Shown here: positions 31,305 through 43,904 of the stretch, in pieces
Position numbering within the stretch: position 1 is the stretch's first letter
How the letters are laid out: every line of letters begins with the position of its first letter
DNA from: Cichorium intybus
Lineage: Eukaryota > Streptophyta > Magnoliopsida > Asterales > Asteraceae
Length of the DNA stretch: 64,000 bases
Direction: 5' to 3'
Assembly (NCBI GenBank): GCA_023525715.1
Contig: JAKNSD010000071.1
Location: 1-64,000, forward strand
Translations under genes and position numbers: made by a program
The notes under the pieces: generated by a model
What the model was told of the DNA's origin: nothing
What the model saw: the letters and a program-made list of their open reading frames with translations, nothing else
Databases searched by the model: none

Positions 31305-34300
31305 GTGGTTTAAGTGAACTAGGTGTCTATAGAGTAGATTCCTGGACTTAAACCCTGAGACAGTAGACATGATGCATAGTTAGGTGTATATAGTTGTTAT
31401 TATACATATATAACCTGACTGTTGCTAACTTCTGACGTATAAGAAGTATGAACTATGAATCTTCTTGGAAGACATTTAGGACGCGAAGCTCTAGGAAATA
31501 GACCAGCCCTTTCGCAAAGCTCTGTGGTATGAGAGCCAAAAAGGGGACGAATAGCAGAAAATCCACATGATGGGCAATATTGGCTGATGTGGTCAGAAAA
31601 AGAAATCGGTTGCTTACCTTGGTTGATATTCAAGGTGAAAGAACAGTAGTTCAGACTACAAGAAAAGCAGAGATATTAGTGGACTTCTCAGAAGAAGTTG
31701 CCACAGACCGGTCCAACCTTAAAAGGAGGGACCAAAAATCGAGCAGTTATGTAGTGTGAGAAGTGCAGGAAAAGCACTCAGAAAATTTTAGAGTTGAGAC
31801 TCTACCGTTAAAGTGCTGGAATTGCAGAAAATAGGAGCATATTGCTCGAATTTGTTGTGTGGGACGGAAGTGGTTCCAGCATGGAACTATAGATCACTTC
31901 CTTATGAAATGCTCACATGCTAAATGTGGAGTAACGGGTGATGAACCCAGGAAAGAGTAAAGAAAGGAATGGTTAAAAAGAACCAGCGGTACCTTGAGCA
32001 TTCCAGCAGATTTTGGAATGAGCTCGTGAGGAGACTGATATGATCTCCGATATAATTGTTTTGAATATAACTCGTGTATGTTATATTTGATCCATGAAGC
32101 TATGCTTTGGATCGTTGACACTGGCGTCTTGTTGGAATATTTCATCAACGATTTTAGATGAAATTTTGGAAACAGCTATAGCAGATGGCAAGTATGTTCT
32201 AGATATTGAACACCTGGAAGGTAGTCTGCCTAGGATTTACGGGACCCTTTTTCCCTATAAATCTGAAGCCGATGATTACCAATGATTTGAAGAAATTGTG
32301 CATATGAATTGGTTAGCAATGAATGATGCTAACATGAATTGTAGAAATATGAACATTATGGTTCAAAAATCAGAAATGAAATGGACGAAAATCCATGGTA
32401 AATGACCGTAGTTGAGAATACCGGTTATTTTCTTTGCTTAAACTCGGAAAAGAGTTAGTAAAGGAATGATGTTGTAGTTGGCATACGTAGTATGGGCCAA
32501 GCTAAATAAAACGATGATAGTAGTGTACTACTTTAAATAAATTCTCGGATGTTTCTTTTGAAAAGAACTTCCAAGATTTCTGCCAGATTTGGCGAGAAGA
32601 GCTTATGATTAAGCTGGTCTTGGGAGCCGTTCCTGTTATCTAGGCTCTGTGTTGATTGGCCTCTGCAGAGATGGCAGAGTGGTAAAACAATTGGAAGAAA
32701 TTGTTTTTGAATTGGGGTCTCATATGGCCGAATGTGTCATCGTGTGGAGCCCTATCTGTTTGAAAAGAAGAAAGATAAGTTAATGTGTATGTACATTGAC
32801 TACTGAGAATATGATATTCTCGAAACCAGACTGAATATGAGGTACATTGTACCAGATATTGGAGTTACTTCACTGAATTAAGTGATATGTAAAATTCTCC
32901 AAGTATGAAAAATTTGGCTAAAAGGAGTTTCAATTCTTTGGGCATGATAATAGTGCCAAAGATGATAAAATAAATTCAGTAGAATTGATGATGTGATAAA
33001 ACTGGAACCGCCTGAGGAATCTGACTGAAATTGTAGTTCCTTGGATTGGCGGTTTATTATAGGAGAGTTGTAGAAAACTGCTCCTCGATTGCTGATTAGT
33101 TGACTAAAATTGACAGGAAAAGTGAAAAGTTTGAGTGGTAGAAGGACCACAAATATCTTTTCAAAGGTTGAAACAAATCTAGTGTGAAGCTCCGGTGTTA
33201 GCATTATTGCTAAGCGGAGGAGATAAACTGGGTTATAGAAATGCATCCAGAGTTGACTTTGGATACATGATGTTGCAGTAGCAATTATGACTTTGACATT
33301 GAAGCTTTAGAGACACTACTGATGTGGTGTAAAGCTTACTGTTTATATGGATCATATAAGTTTGAAGTACTTAGTTGATCAAAAAGAAGCTAAACATGAG
33401 ATAACATAGATAGATGGGTTACTTAAAGATTTCGGTTCTGAAATCTTGTACCATCTCGGAAAGGCGGATGTGATTATAGATGCCTTGAATTAGAAAGAGT
33501 ATCTTTTGAAAGATACAACCACATGTGCGAATGTGGCGAATTGATTACCTGAGTTGATTCGGGTAGCACAAGAAGAAGTGTGCAAGTCTGAAAGAAACGT
33601 GGAAAATGAATAATTAGCTTTTGAAAGAAGCTAGTTAGAAACTCACGGCGATTGAAAACCCTTGGTGGTTGTGTACGTGAGTTCCAACGCAAGGGAGATA
33701 TGAAATCTACCTTTAAAGGACTTATATTGGGGTAGATATGCAAAATGCCCGGGGCAGTACCAAACCGTGTAGGATGATATAACCTATGTATTGGTGGCCG
33801 GGGCTAAAGAAAGACATTGAAAGATATGTGAAAAGTGTTTGACTTGTGGGTAACTACAGTCAAATCATTAGAAAGATACAGAAAATTTAACCGTTGTGGG
33901 TCCCAAAGAAGAAATGGGACGAAATTATCATAGACTTTGTAATAAAGTCTTTGCAAGTACCGCATGGGTATGATACCATATGGGTAATTGCAGATTGATT
34001 GATGAAACATTGTAGATTCATACTGACTAAAGAAGAAATTAAGAGCGGAAAATAGGGAAAAAAACTATATAGAAAAAGAAAATTGTTGACGTGCACTACA
34101 TGTGTCGACTGTATCAGATCGAAATACTAGAATTATTTGCTGAATTTAGCATTAATTCTTAAAATTGATAGTTCAAAAGTACTAGTAAGTACTGTATAGG
34201 AATTGCAGAAATGATAGACGAGGCGAGAAAATGATGCAGACTCTAGAAGATGTGCTTGAAAATTGCACAGTAGACCCTAGTGGAAGATGATAAGATCGTC

Positions 34301-34987
34301 TATCTTTGGTAGAACCCGTAGATAATGATAGTTTTAGTACCAGCATTGAGATGACACGTATAATGCATAGTATGGAAAACCGTGTTATCCTTTGACTTAT
34401 AGGATCGAAGATGTGAACAGCCGTTGGCTAGATCCTAGACGGTGGTGCAAGTTAAAAAGAAGACTTGATAAATACGAGAAAAATTGGAAAATGGCTAAAA
34501 AGCAATAACAGTAATACATGAACCATAGAGTAAAACCGTTGAAATTCCAAATAGGGAAAGATAACAGTGCTCAAAATATCCCTTGGAAAGACTAAAAATT
34601 GATGTGGGACAAAAAGGAACGTTAAGTCCTCATATATTGGACTTTTCCATATGTTTCACAGAGTAAGAATTTTGATTTAATGAACGAAGTTTTGTGATGA
34701 ACTTCAAGATATTTATAAAGTTTTCTATGGGTCTCATGGTTCTGAGAACATAAATGGATAAATTCCAACGAATCCCTCATGTTGAAATGAGGTAGATAAG
34801 TGATTAAGGTGCCCGGGACAACCGGAGGAATGATATGCGAGTGGTGATATAACCACGAGATAAGAAAACTAGTATGGTTAAGTGCTTAGGCTATACCATA
34901 AAGGTTTCCATATGATATGGGAAACCGGAATTGTAACGAGAAAGAAATACCCACGCTTGATAGTATGATTTCGGGGACGAAATCTTT
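31305..34987 (+). pseudogene. Degenerate gag-pol of the inner Tekay element
   Basis: No frame longer than about 70 codons is intact, but fragments appear in gypsy order. WIVDTG at about 32107 is protease-like. KKDKLMCMYIDY at about 32766 is the start of RT; most of the RT fingers and palm seem missing. LWRHYWCGVKLTVYMDHISL with LKYLVDQ near 33300-33380 and EILYHLGKADVI near 33440 are RNase H. YWWPG-KKDIERYVK near 33790 is the integrase zinc region, and KKWDEIIIDFV with GYDTIWVIAD near 33910-34000 is the integrase core. Residual C-terminal sequence ends near 34990 before the polypurine tract GAAGGAGGGGAGAATTT. Confidence 0.85.
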
Positions 34988-35004
34988 TGAAGGAGGGGAG
35001 AATT

Positions 35005-37429
35005 TGTAACGCCAAGACATGTTTTATTATATAATTATAATAAAAGGGCAAATTGGTCATTTTACCTTAGAAGGGTAAATTGGTCTTTTGGACAGAAAAG
35101 TATTTAGTTTGAAATAATATTTTGAGTTTTGGACTTAAAATGTTATAAAAACGGATTTTTGGTCATTTTACCACAAAAGGGTATTTTGGTCATTTGACCA
35201 TGTGAAGGACCAAAAATGAAAAATATTGTTGGTTGTGGCAAAAATGTAAGAAATGAAAGTTTTATTGTAATAAAACTTGATTTTGTGGTCAAAGTTCAAG
35301 AAAATGAACTTTAGGACCAAAATTGTAAAGTTTTGTGGTATAAATAAGAGAGAGTTGACTCTCTCATTGACTAGCCAATTGTGCAGCAACGGGAGAAGAA
35401 TTGGAGATGCGATTTCAGCAAGTTTTGAAGGATTGAAGCATGGAATTGGAATCATAGCATGGAATTGATGATTCCTAAGCTTGAAAGGTTAGTCTTAACC
35501 AAATACTTGAAGTGTTCTTGATTTGGTTTTATAGAAACTGAAATTTGTAAATTTCAGTTGTAATTATGTGTTTAAATTGATGTTATACTTCCATTAAGTC
35601 ATGCTAATAAGGACTTAGTTCAAGGAAATGGAAGTAGATTGCTATTTATGATGAATTTGAAGTTTTGGGGTTGTTAGAATTAAGAACCCTAATTCTTCAT
35701 TTTGATTGATTTAGTTGTTTTGAATGGTTGAAAACCTTGTTAAAGTATAAGGTTTTAGCCTAGAAACAAACCCCAAACGATTAAGGACTGAAATAAGGAC
35801 TTAATGGACCAAAACTGCTTGCTACAGTGCACAAATCGCGGCTGGACAGGAGACCTGCGCAGGCGCCAGGCGCAGTGCGCCCAGGAGCCAGGCGGGGTGC
35901 GCCCAGGCGCAGTGCGCCCTGGTCCTGGCGCAGTGCGCCCCCAGGCAGGGACTCCGAAACGCTAACTTTTGCTTGGCTTGTCCGTTTTAGCTCAAACTTG
36001 GACCGTAGGCTCGTTATGGTCTGAAAAGTTTGGGAAAATTTTTATATTGAGTTTTCGACCCCTCGGGGGCACTGTAGATCGATCCGAATGCCTCGGTAAA
36101 TAGTAAAATTCATGAAAAGTTAGTAAACGGAAAGTTTATTAACTAGGCATTGTTTGTAATGATATTGTATTGAACTCTAGTGTATTAGAGTCAATTGGAA
36201 TGGTTATTAACCTATTATCATTTGGTATATAAATGAGTATATAGGTATGGGACAAAATGGTTGTGGTGCACGCAAAGGCAAGAAACAACCGAAATTGAAA
36301 CGCAACTAGTATCCAGGTGAGTAATCTCACTGATATCATATGTGATATATGATGATTGAATTATTACAGGTTGAAACGGCTTCGAGGGACGAAAATGACA
36401 AGTGTAAAAATATATGTAAAAGACAAGACCAGATAAGCCGTGAGTCATTGCGATGACAAGAACGGAGCTGTGAGTCAATACATATATATATACACTATGA
36501 TATGACAAGACCAGATAAGCCGTGAGTCTGTTATAGACAAGAACGGAGCTGTGAGTCAATATACCCATCTAAACTTATATAGACAAGACCAGATAAGCCG
36601 TGAGTCTTTAATAGACAAGAACGGAGCTGTGAGTCAAACTTATATAGACAAGACCGGATAAGCCGTGAGTCTAGGCAACAGCGGGCTAACCCGTGAGCCA
36701 AGGCAACAGCGGGCTAACCCGTGAGCCATATTTGATTTTGTATTGTATGATATTCCGGTGCGGCCTATACGGCTATGATATTATTACAGGTACATGGTGC
36801 GGCCTTTTGGCTATGATATCGGGTTATTGAACCCAGCTGGTGCGGCCTGCGGGCTATGATATATATATTGAAAATGACATGATATGGCTGATATAGCCAT
36901 GACATATGATGCAGTCTATCGTGACTAAGAAACATGGGACAGAATTGGTTAGACATGAGTATATGTGCAAATAACTGACGTGACTTGATAATTACAGGTT
37001 ATTGTGATTCAGCCGGTAAGGCTACAAATTAGGATGTGATATCCTAGAAGATATTTGGTCAGCCAGTAAGGCTAGGAGATTGGATTTGATATCCAGACAA
37101 ATACATGATTGTGTTTTTATACGTGTTATTTGCAGATATGATTACTCACTGAGTTTTGTAGCTCATATTGGTTTGTTAAATGTCCCTGCAGGTTAGCATG
37201 ATCCTGATAGGGAAATAGATGGAGTCCGTGACTCGAGAAGTAGGACTCTTAGATGCTGTCAGTAGCAGCCCGGCTTCAAAGGAGACTACGGTATTTTATA
37301 CTCTCCTTGATACGCTTGTACCCGTTTTTATTAAAATATACCCCTTTGTTTATGGTTTTAAGTACTGAAACCTTTATTAAAAATGAAAAATTTTCAGGGG
37401 TGTTTTTGTTTTAAAAGCCGGGTGTTACA
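35005..37429 (+). repeat. 3' LTR of the inner Tekay element
   Basis: 2425 bp, near copy of 28862-31288, preceded by the polypurine tract at 34988-35004. Differences from the 5' LTR are mostly transitions plus a 2-bp TA-run change near 36485. CG-rich motifs at about 35869-35940. Confidence 0.95.
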
Positions 37430-39010
37430 TTAAGTATTTCAAACTTATATGATCCGTATAAACAGTAAGCTTTACACCACATATGTAGTGTCTCTAAAGC
37501 TTCAATGCCAAAATCATAATTGCTACGGCAACATCATGTATCCAAAGTCAACTCTGGATGCATTTCTATAATCCAATTTATCTTCTCCGCTTAGCATCAA
37601 TGCTAACGTCAGAGTTTCACACAATGTTTATTCCAAACCTTTTACAAGATACTTGTGGTCTTTCAACCCGCTCCAACTTTTCACTTTTATTGGTCAACTT
37701 TAATCAATAGAACAATAGTCAAGGAGCAGTTTTCTACAACTCTCCCATAGTAACCCGCCAATCCTAGGAAACTACTAATTTCAGTCAATTTCCAAGGCGG
37801 TTTCTGTTTAATCACAACATCATTTCCACTGAATCTGCTTTATCATCTCTGGCATTGTTAACATGCCCAAAGAATTGAAACTTCTTTTACCCAAATTTTC
37901 ATACTTGGAAAATTTTACATATCACTTAACTCAGTGAAGTAACTCCAATATCTGGTACAAATGTACCTCATATTCAGTCTAGTTTCGAGAATATCAGATT
38001 CTCAGTAGTCAATGTACATACACATTAACTTGTCTTTCTTCATTTCAAACAAGATAGGGCTCCATATAATGACACATTCGGCCATATAAGACCCCAATTC
38101 AAAAACAATTTCTTCCAATGGTTTTACCACTCTGCCATCTCTACAGAGGCTAATCAATATAGAGCCTAAATAACAGGAACGGCTCCTAAGACCAGCTTAA
38201 TCATAAGCTCTTCTCGCCAATCTGGCAGAAATCCTGGAAGTTCTTTTCAAAAGAAACATCCGAGAATTTATTTAAAGTAGTACACTACTATCACCGCTTT
38301 ATTTAGCTTGGCCATACCACGTATGCCAACTACAACAACATTCCTTTACTAACTCTTTTCCGAGTTTAAGCAAAGAAAATAACCGGTATTCTCAACAACG
38401 GTCATTTACCGTGGATTTTCATCCGTTTCATTTCTGATTTTTGAACCATCATGTTCATTTTCTACAATTCATGTTAGCATCATTCATTGCTAACCAATTC
38501 ATAGGCATAATTGCTTCAGTTTTAAGGGTAGTCATCGGCTTCAGATTCATAGGGAAAATGGTCCCGTAAATCCTAGGCAATCTACCTTCCAGGTGTTCAA
38601 TATCTAGAACATATTTGCTATTTACTTAGCTACTTCCAAAATTTCATCCATAATCGTTGATGAAATATTTAGACAAGACATCAAAGTCACCGATCCAAAG
38701 CATAGCTTCATGGATCATATATAACATATACGGGGATTATATTCAAGACAATCATATCTGAGACCATATCAGTCTACTCACGAGCTTCTTCCACAATCTG
38801 CAGGAATACTCATGGTACCACTGGTCCTTTTCGACCATTCGTTTCTTCTTTCTTTCCTCCCCGTTCTTTCCTGGGTTCATCACCCATTACTCCACATTTA
38901 GCATGTGAGTATTTCATAAGAAAGTGTTCTATAGCTCCGTGCTAGACACACTTCCGTTCCATCCAACAGACTCGAGCAATATGCTCCTGCTTTCTGCAAT
39001 TTCAGCAATT
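37430..39010 (-). pseudogene. Outer Tekay element, RNase H to protease region, degenerate
   Basis: Continues the outer element after the inner insertion and aligns, reversed, with about 31815-33390 of the inner copy. It has the same RNase H segment (complement of TTATATGGATCATATAAG type sequence), RT start and protease, all broken by stops. It ends near 39005-39010 in sequence matching the inner copy at about 31815. There it meets a fragment of Athila-like gag through a short filler duplication (CAATTTCAG twice). Confidence 0.75.
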
Positions 39011-39189
39011 TCAGAAATAGGAGTAGAAGTAGAAGTAGAAGGTGGTGTAGGAGAGAGTGTTGATGTAGTGTGAGTTTTTTGGTAATCAAGCTTCTTTCGA
39101 AGTTTGGTTTGTTTTCTTAATATTTTTGCAGTTTTTTCGATTTCTTTGTTGATCTCAAGAGGTGTACCTGTTCGATCAGATCTGGGCAT
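39011..39189 (-). pseudogene. Detached N-terminal gag fragment
   Basis: The minus strand from ATG at 39189 gives the first ~60 codons of gag (MPRSDRTGTPLEINKEIEK...), identical in plan to 49311-49489. The family match stops at 39011, equivalent to 49489. The rest of the same gag lies 7 kb away, ending at 46142, equivalent to 49494. Confidence 0.85.
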
Positions 39190-39211
39190 AAAGAGTTAAT
39201 CATAAGCCAAT

Positions 39212-39232
39212 TCCCCGGCAACGGCGCCAATT
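39212..39232 (-). other. Primer-binding site of the inverted Athila-like unit
   Basis: The minus strand reads AATTGGCGCCGTTGCCGGGG right after the LTR at 39233-40822, the same Asp-type site as at 49268. Confidence 0.85.
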
Positions 39233-40822
39233 TGTTGGCCGTCGAATTACCAAACAAATAAAAGAGTAATGTAAAATGGATGCAGTTTTTAATGATGGGA
39301 CAGAAACTGTGAAATGTCAAAAGACCTCTAAATACTCTTCAATTAAGAATAGTATAGTAGTGGTACGAGTCGAACCCAAGGGAATTGAGGTGAGTTAATC
39401 TCTTGCCAAGTTTTCACACTCCTAGAGATTGGGACAAAGAAATATAAAGTTCAAGGGGGGATTTGTCAAGTCGCTTGAATAACAGAAAATTAATAAGAAT
39501 GTGATTAATATAATTAAACGGACATTCGGCTTCTAGTCTAATCAATCTTGTCGCATATTCGTACTTAAATGAAATTAAGAGTTAAGTAATGGTTCTTGTC
39601 AATGGAAAATGACAATAACACATCAACTTAGAAGAAATCCAAATTAATATGCTCAATACTTCAATGGTCTCTATTTGTGAAAGAAGTATTGTTTTCTCAT
39701 ATATAAGCGAATATCTCAATGGTCATCTTGAAGAGATAGATGTATCTCAACCGAGACAAGATACCACTTTTATATGAGTGTAATAAACCAAATTTAATAT
39801 TCCGTCCCTTTAGATGAAGGAACTAAGAATAAGCATGTAATTTAAGACATAGAAATCAACCGGGACAAAACAAACATACATCACTAATATAGAACAAGGA
39901 TTAGCACTTAAATTCTATAAAAGGTATGCGCAACACAATGGTCAACTAGTGATTAATGCTAAAATTGACCAAGAGTGATGCTTTATGTTCTTTTGTCGGT
40001 TCTTTACTTATTAATAACTTGATTGATCTCTCGTGTCAAGCTTTTAACAAATGAAGTTATTTCTAAGATGTTACCAACAATGATCTTCAAAACAATTGAA
40101 AATACATATAACTATTAATGACTAGAAAGATACATGACTAAAAGCCGAATGTTATGAGATTTAGCCACTCATGTTAGCTAAAATCTGCATAATTGCAAAT
40201 AAAGACATTAAAACTAACTAGGAATGTAAGAAAAAGAGAGAATATCTAAGTGTATCAAGTGATGTTCAAGTGTGTTGAAGTGTTGGATAACTCCTCTCAA
40301 ATGCTCTATTTATAGTCCTCAAATGGCCCTGGAGAGATCTCAGATCGGACTAATCAAATGATGAAAATCCCATGCTTCAAAAGTTGATTTGCTGGAAGAT
40401 TCCTGCTGCACATGGCTTACAGTGCAGACACGACTCGTGTGTTCGTAGCCTTACAAAAGACACGACTCGTGTGTATTGAAAGTACATTGCCATTTTGTCA
40501 TTCCAGGTGGAACACGGCTCGTGTGTTTTTAGTGTATAAATGAACACGAGTCGTGTCAGTGAGGCAGGGGGTTTTCGAGGCTATTTTCTCCGTCTCTTGT
40601 CCGATTTCCTTGAAACTTGGCGTGAGGCTTCCTTTTGACTTTGTAAGGTGGTCCATATTTTTTAATGCCTGCAAAACATACCATTTTATGCAAACAAATG
40701 GCTTTTGCTCCAAAATGAACACATTAGACCGAAAACATGCGTATAGCATGCTTTAAAGGCAATAAACGATGCTGAAAGCGGTAAATAAACATATAAAAAG
40801 GTGTATAATTATACACCTATCA
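39233..40822 (-). repeat. LTR of the inverted Athila-like unit
   Basis: About 1590 bp (the start may be 4 bp further out, giving TGTTTGATAGG). It opens on the minus strand with the palindrome GGTGTATAATTATACACC. Four CG-rich motifs of the type ACACG-AGT-CGTGT lie at about 40430-40560, and a minus-strand TATA box (complement of CTATTTATAG) at about 40308-40317. It lacks a ~125-130-bp segment that both sense LTRs carry. Confidence 0.85.
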
Positions 40823-42240
40823 AACATCCACAAGCTTAAACTCTTCTTTGTCCTCAAAGAAAACAAGAAAAACTTAGACTAATGGGTGAAAGAAGGAAAA
40901 CAAAAAGAAAGTGTGAAACCTTTTTATGTCAAATTGCGCCAACATTATCACTAGCAATGATATGGTTAACATATCGTCCCTGTATTTGCCTAAAATTTCA
41001 CATTTGTGAAATAATAGATTGTACTAAGAAACAAATATTCGTTAAACAATAGCATAGCCACGTCATATATTGATTATAACACCACTACCGTGACTTCCAC
41101 CGTGTTTAGCAAGAGCAACACAATACAAGGTCAGTGCTCACAATTTTTCGCTCTTCTCATATCTGCGCACAATTCGCTGATTGCGACTCACAAATGTATT
41201 CCGCCACTCATATGGAATTAGGGTGGTGTTTACACTCGGATGTCGAACTTGGACTCATGTTAATATGACTTTGCCTCAATTATCACATTGACCACCTTTA
41301 TTAAAACTTGTCAATTCAAATAAATGATCTTCCAAAATTATAAATACAAGAAATTACAACTCGATAAATGTAATACAAATACAAAAGAGAATAAACATTC
41401 TATTTTTTTGGATTTTCTTTGAAATGAGTAAATAGTTTGGAAATTTTTTTGAAAGATACAAACTATCTTTTATTGAAAGGAATTGAGACATAAGCATTTG
41501 TGCTTATTTTATTTTATTTTTTTTGAAAATTTAATCAACAAACATGTTTGGTTCTTGGTTTTACTTTTTTTTTTTATATATTTTTTTATACCAATTTTTT
41601 AGAACCAAACAAAATATTTCTGGAATTTCACCATTTATTTGACTCGACATACAAATGTAAAGATTTTGCTTTTGAAATTAGAATTATTGAATGAATAATA
41701 ATTTCAAAATTTTTGTTTAAAAAGGACCAATCCGGTCAAGACAAAATGATATGAAATTTCGGAAGATTTGGAAAATTGACATGTTAGAAACAAAGGTGCT
41801 GGTCAAAGTGTGATTACGAAGGCAAAACCTGTAACATTAACCAAGTCGATTGCACACATTGAGATTCTCACGGGATATCTGCATCTTGTATTGCTGTTCT
41901 TGCTAAAAATAGATTCAGTTAAAATAGATGTCTTATAAACTGTTCATACGTGTGTATGCTAAGTACATTTGACAAACAAAAGTTTTTTAACACAATCTAA
42001 AATTTTGCAAAGTGAAAAAATTTTCAACCACAAGGTAGATAGGCAACCATAACATTGAAAATAAAGATGCAACATAATTTAACAATCATTATTTTTCACG
42101 AGGGTAAGAAAAGAAATGCGATAAATAACAAAAGTTTTAAACACACAAAAATTTTTGTTTTTGTTTTTCAAGATTTTCGATAAAAAGAAGAAAATAATAT
42201 AGAAGTGAAAAATGCTAGCATCTAACATCGTAAATACCTC
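40823..42240 (-). other. 3' untranslated region of the inverted unit
   Basis: Non-coding; ends on the minus strand in GAGGACAAAGAAGAGTTTAA and GCTTGTGGATG before the LTR. Matches 46139-47553 and 53030-54445. Contains T-rich and A-rich runs around 41510-41590. Confidence 0.75.
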
Positions 42241-42284
42241 CACAAGCTTAAAAATAAGCGTCGTCCTCGAAGCTTGCGGGAAGT

Positions 42285-42797
42285 CTACTGTGGTCCTGGA
42301 GGTGGCGGGGGGTGTCCGAGAGTCCAATGATACACGTGTTGCATCATTCTCTCTACTTCTCTGTTGTGCCTTTCCACCTCTCTGTTGTGTCCAAATGTGT
42401 TTGCCGTTGGACCGTTGATTAGTTGACAGATCTGGTCGGTAGTCAAGGATCTTGCTTCATTGCACAACCTGAAATTTAAAACTCCGTGATCTAGAAAAGC
42501 AGAAGACATGAATTCCAATGTCAGAATTCGGTAAGTCGAGGCGTTGGTGTTCATTAGCATTCCCCATCCAAGATTGTTTAAGAGTGTTTGAATGCCATCA
42601 AACACTCTTATGTCTTGCAAGGTGTCCACGCAGATGAATTTTTGGGAGACGACCTCCCTTTCTTGTAAAGCCACATAGCGGTCTCTTTGGCTATAGTCCG
42701 AGAATCGGACACCATTAATACGGGGGGGAGAGTCGCTCCTTTGTCGCGAACTTGAAGCACCATCTCTGGATCTTTTCCTGTAAGTTTCCAAGGCCAT
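42285..42797 (-). CDS. Short ATHILA-family 3' ORF of the non-autonomous unit
   Basis: About 170 codons from the ATG at 42797 (MALETYRKRSRDGASSSRQR). A TGTGCAG splice-acceptor-like site lies just upstream at about 42804-42810. Middle sequence LEFMSSAFLDHGVLNFRL and LTTDQICQLINGP is like the first third of ATHILA ORF proteins. It ends HPPPPPGPQ. It is much shorter than the 418-codon block of the complete Athila element and is probably truncated. A GTATGT donor-like site at about 43352-43359 suggests a 5' UTR intron. Confidence 0.55.
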   Translation of the reverse strand: MALETYRKRSRDGASSSRQRSDSPPRINGVRFSDYSQRDRYVALQEREVVSQKFICVDTLQDIRVFDGIQTLLNNLGWGMLMNTNASTYRILTLEFMSSAFLDHGVLNFRLCNEARSLTTDQICQLINGPTANTFGHNREVERHNREVERMMQHVYHWTLGHPPPPPGPQ

Positions 42798-43339
42798 TTC
42801 AATCTGCACAACCAAAAATTAGCAAAAACAACACCCAAGTTATGAATCATCAAGGAATTTATACATTTGACAATGTTTTAGCTTTGTATTCCTGTGATTT
42901 AGAGAGCATCATATGATTCATTAAGTCAAAATTAAGCTAAAAAGGTTGAATTTATCATGATTGGGACAAAATTCACCATCTTGAATTTTGGATGAAATGG
43001 ATGTTTCAAAGCTCAATTCACACCACATTGCACATCCACAAGCTTGTATGTGCAATGGATTAGAACAATTTCATCTAATTCAAAATTTCAAGAAAAATTA
43101 GGGTTTTTGGTGTTCTTCCCCAATTTGGGTGATTTTTTTTTTAATCATGTTAATTTCAAGGTAATCAAGCAATAAAACATCATAGGAACACTAATCTAAC
43201 ATAAAAGATCACATATTTCAAACAAAAATCATCAATTTTGAGATTTCTCAAAAACTAGGTTTTTGAAGATTTCTTGATTTTTGATGATTTTATGGTTGAA
43301 TCTTTGATTTGATGCAATATAAGTGTTAGAAAGATGAAT

Positions 43340-43640
43340 TATAGCAAAATATACATACCTTTAGAGCTTAAAACGGTTGAAAAATGAAGATTTTGGATGG
43401 TTTTGTGTGGTTCGGCCGAGAGAAACCCGAGAGCAAGAAGGGAGTGTGCTGTTCGTGCGTATGAACAAGTGCAGGAAACTGATCTTATGCTGTCCAGCGA
43501 CACGCACGACTCGTGCGTTTGGAGTGAAGAAAACCACACGAGTCGTGTGTAATGACTTGAACTGTTCTTGTTTTCTTACCGAACACGACTCGAGCGAAAT
43601 TGCACATGGGGGAAACACGACTCGTGTATATCCCCTGTTA
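43340..43640 (-). promoter_or_regulatory. Putative internal promoter region of the inverted unit
   Basis: Between gag-protease and the 3' ORF lie four CG-rich motifs like those of the LTR (about 43500-43630), including GCACG-ACT-CGTGC and ACACG-ACT-CGTGT forms. Sense copy: 52010-52134. No obvious TATA box is seen. Confidence 0.5.
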
Positions 43641-43904
43641 AGGAAAAAATTTTCGATTTTTTATTTTTTCGCTCGGTGACTCCAAAATTTTTCCGACACT
43701 TCCGTACACTTTATTATACAATAAAAACACCAAAAAGTAAAAAAATTCAAATAAAAACATGTTAAAACACGCGAAAACGAAGCACACAAATACCGTAAAA
43801 TGAAAATCGGGTTGCCTCCCGAGAAGCGCACTTGTTTAACGTCTTTGGCTCGACACGGGCCCGTGTTTGAGCTTAAGGACTCATATACGGGGGCTGAGGA
43901 AAGT

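Larger units (their letters stand above)
28862..37429 (+). mobile_element. Inner Ty3/gypsy element, Tekay/Del type, sense, coding-dead but young
   Basis: LTRs at 28862-31288 and 35005-37429 begin TGTAACGCCAAGACATG and end GGGTGTTACA. TTAAG is duplicated at 28857-28861 and 37430-37434. It inserted head-to-head into the RNase H region of its own antisense relative, whose sequence resumes directly at 37430. By eye the LTRs differ at about ten positions over 2.4 kb (about 0.4%). The 3.7-kb interior, however, has no long ORF. Confidence 0.95.
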
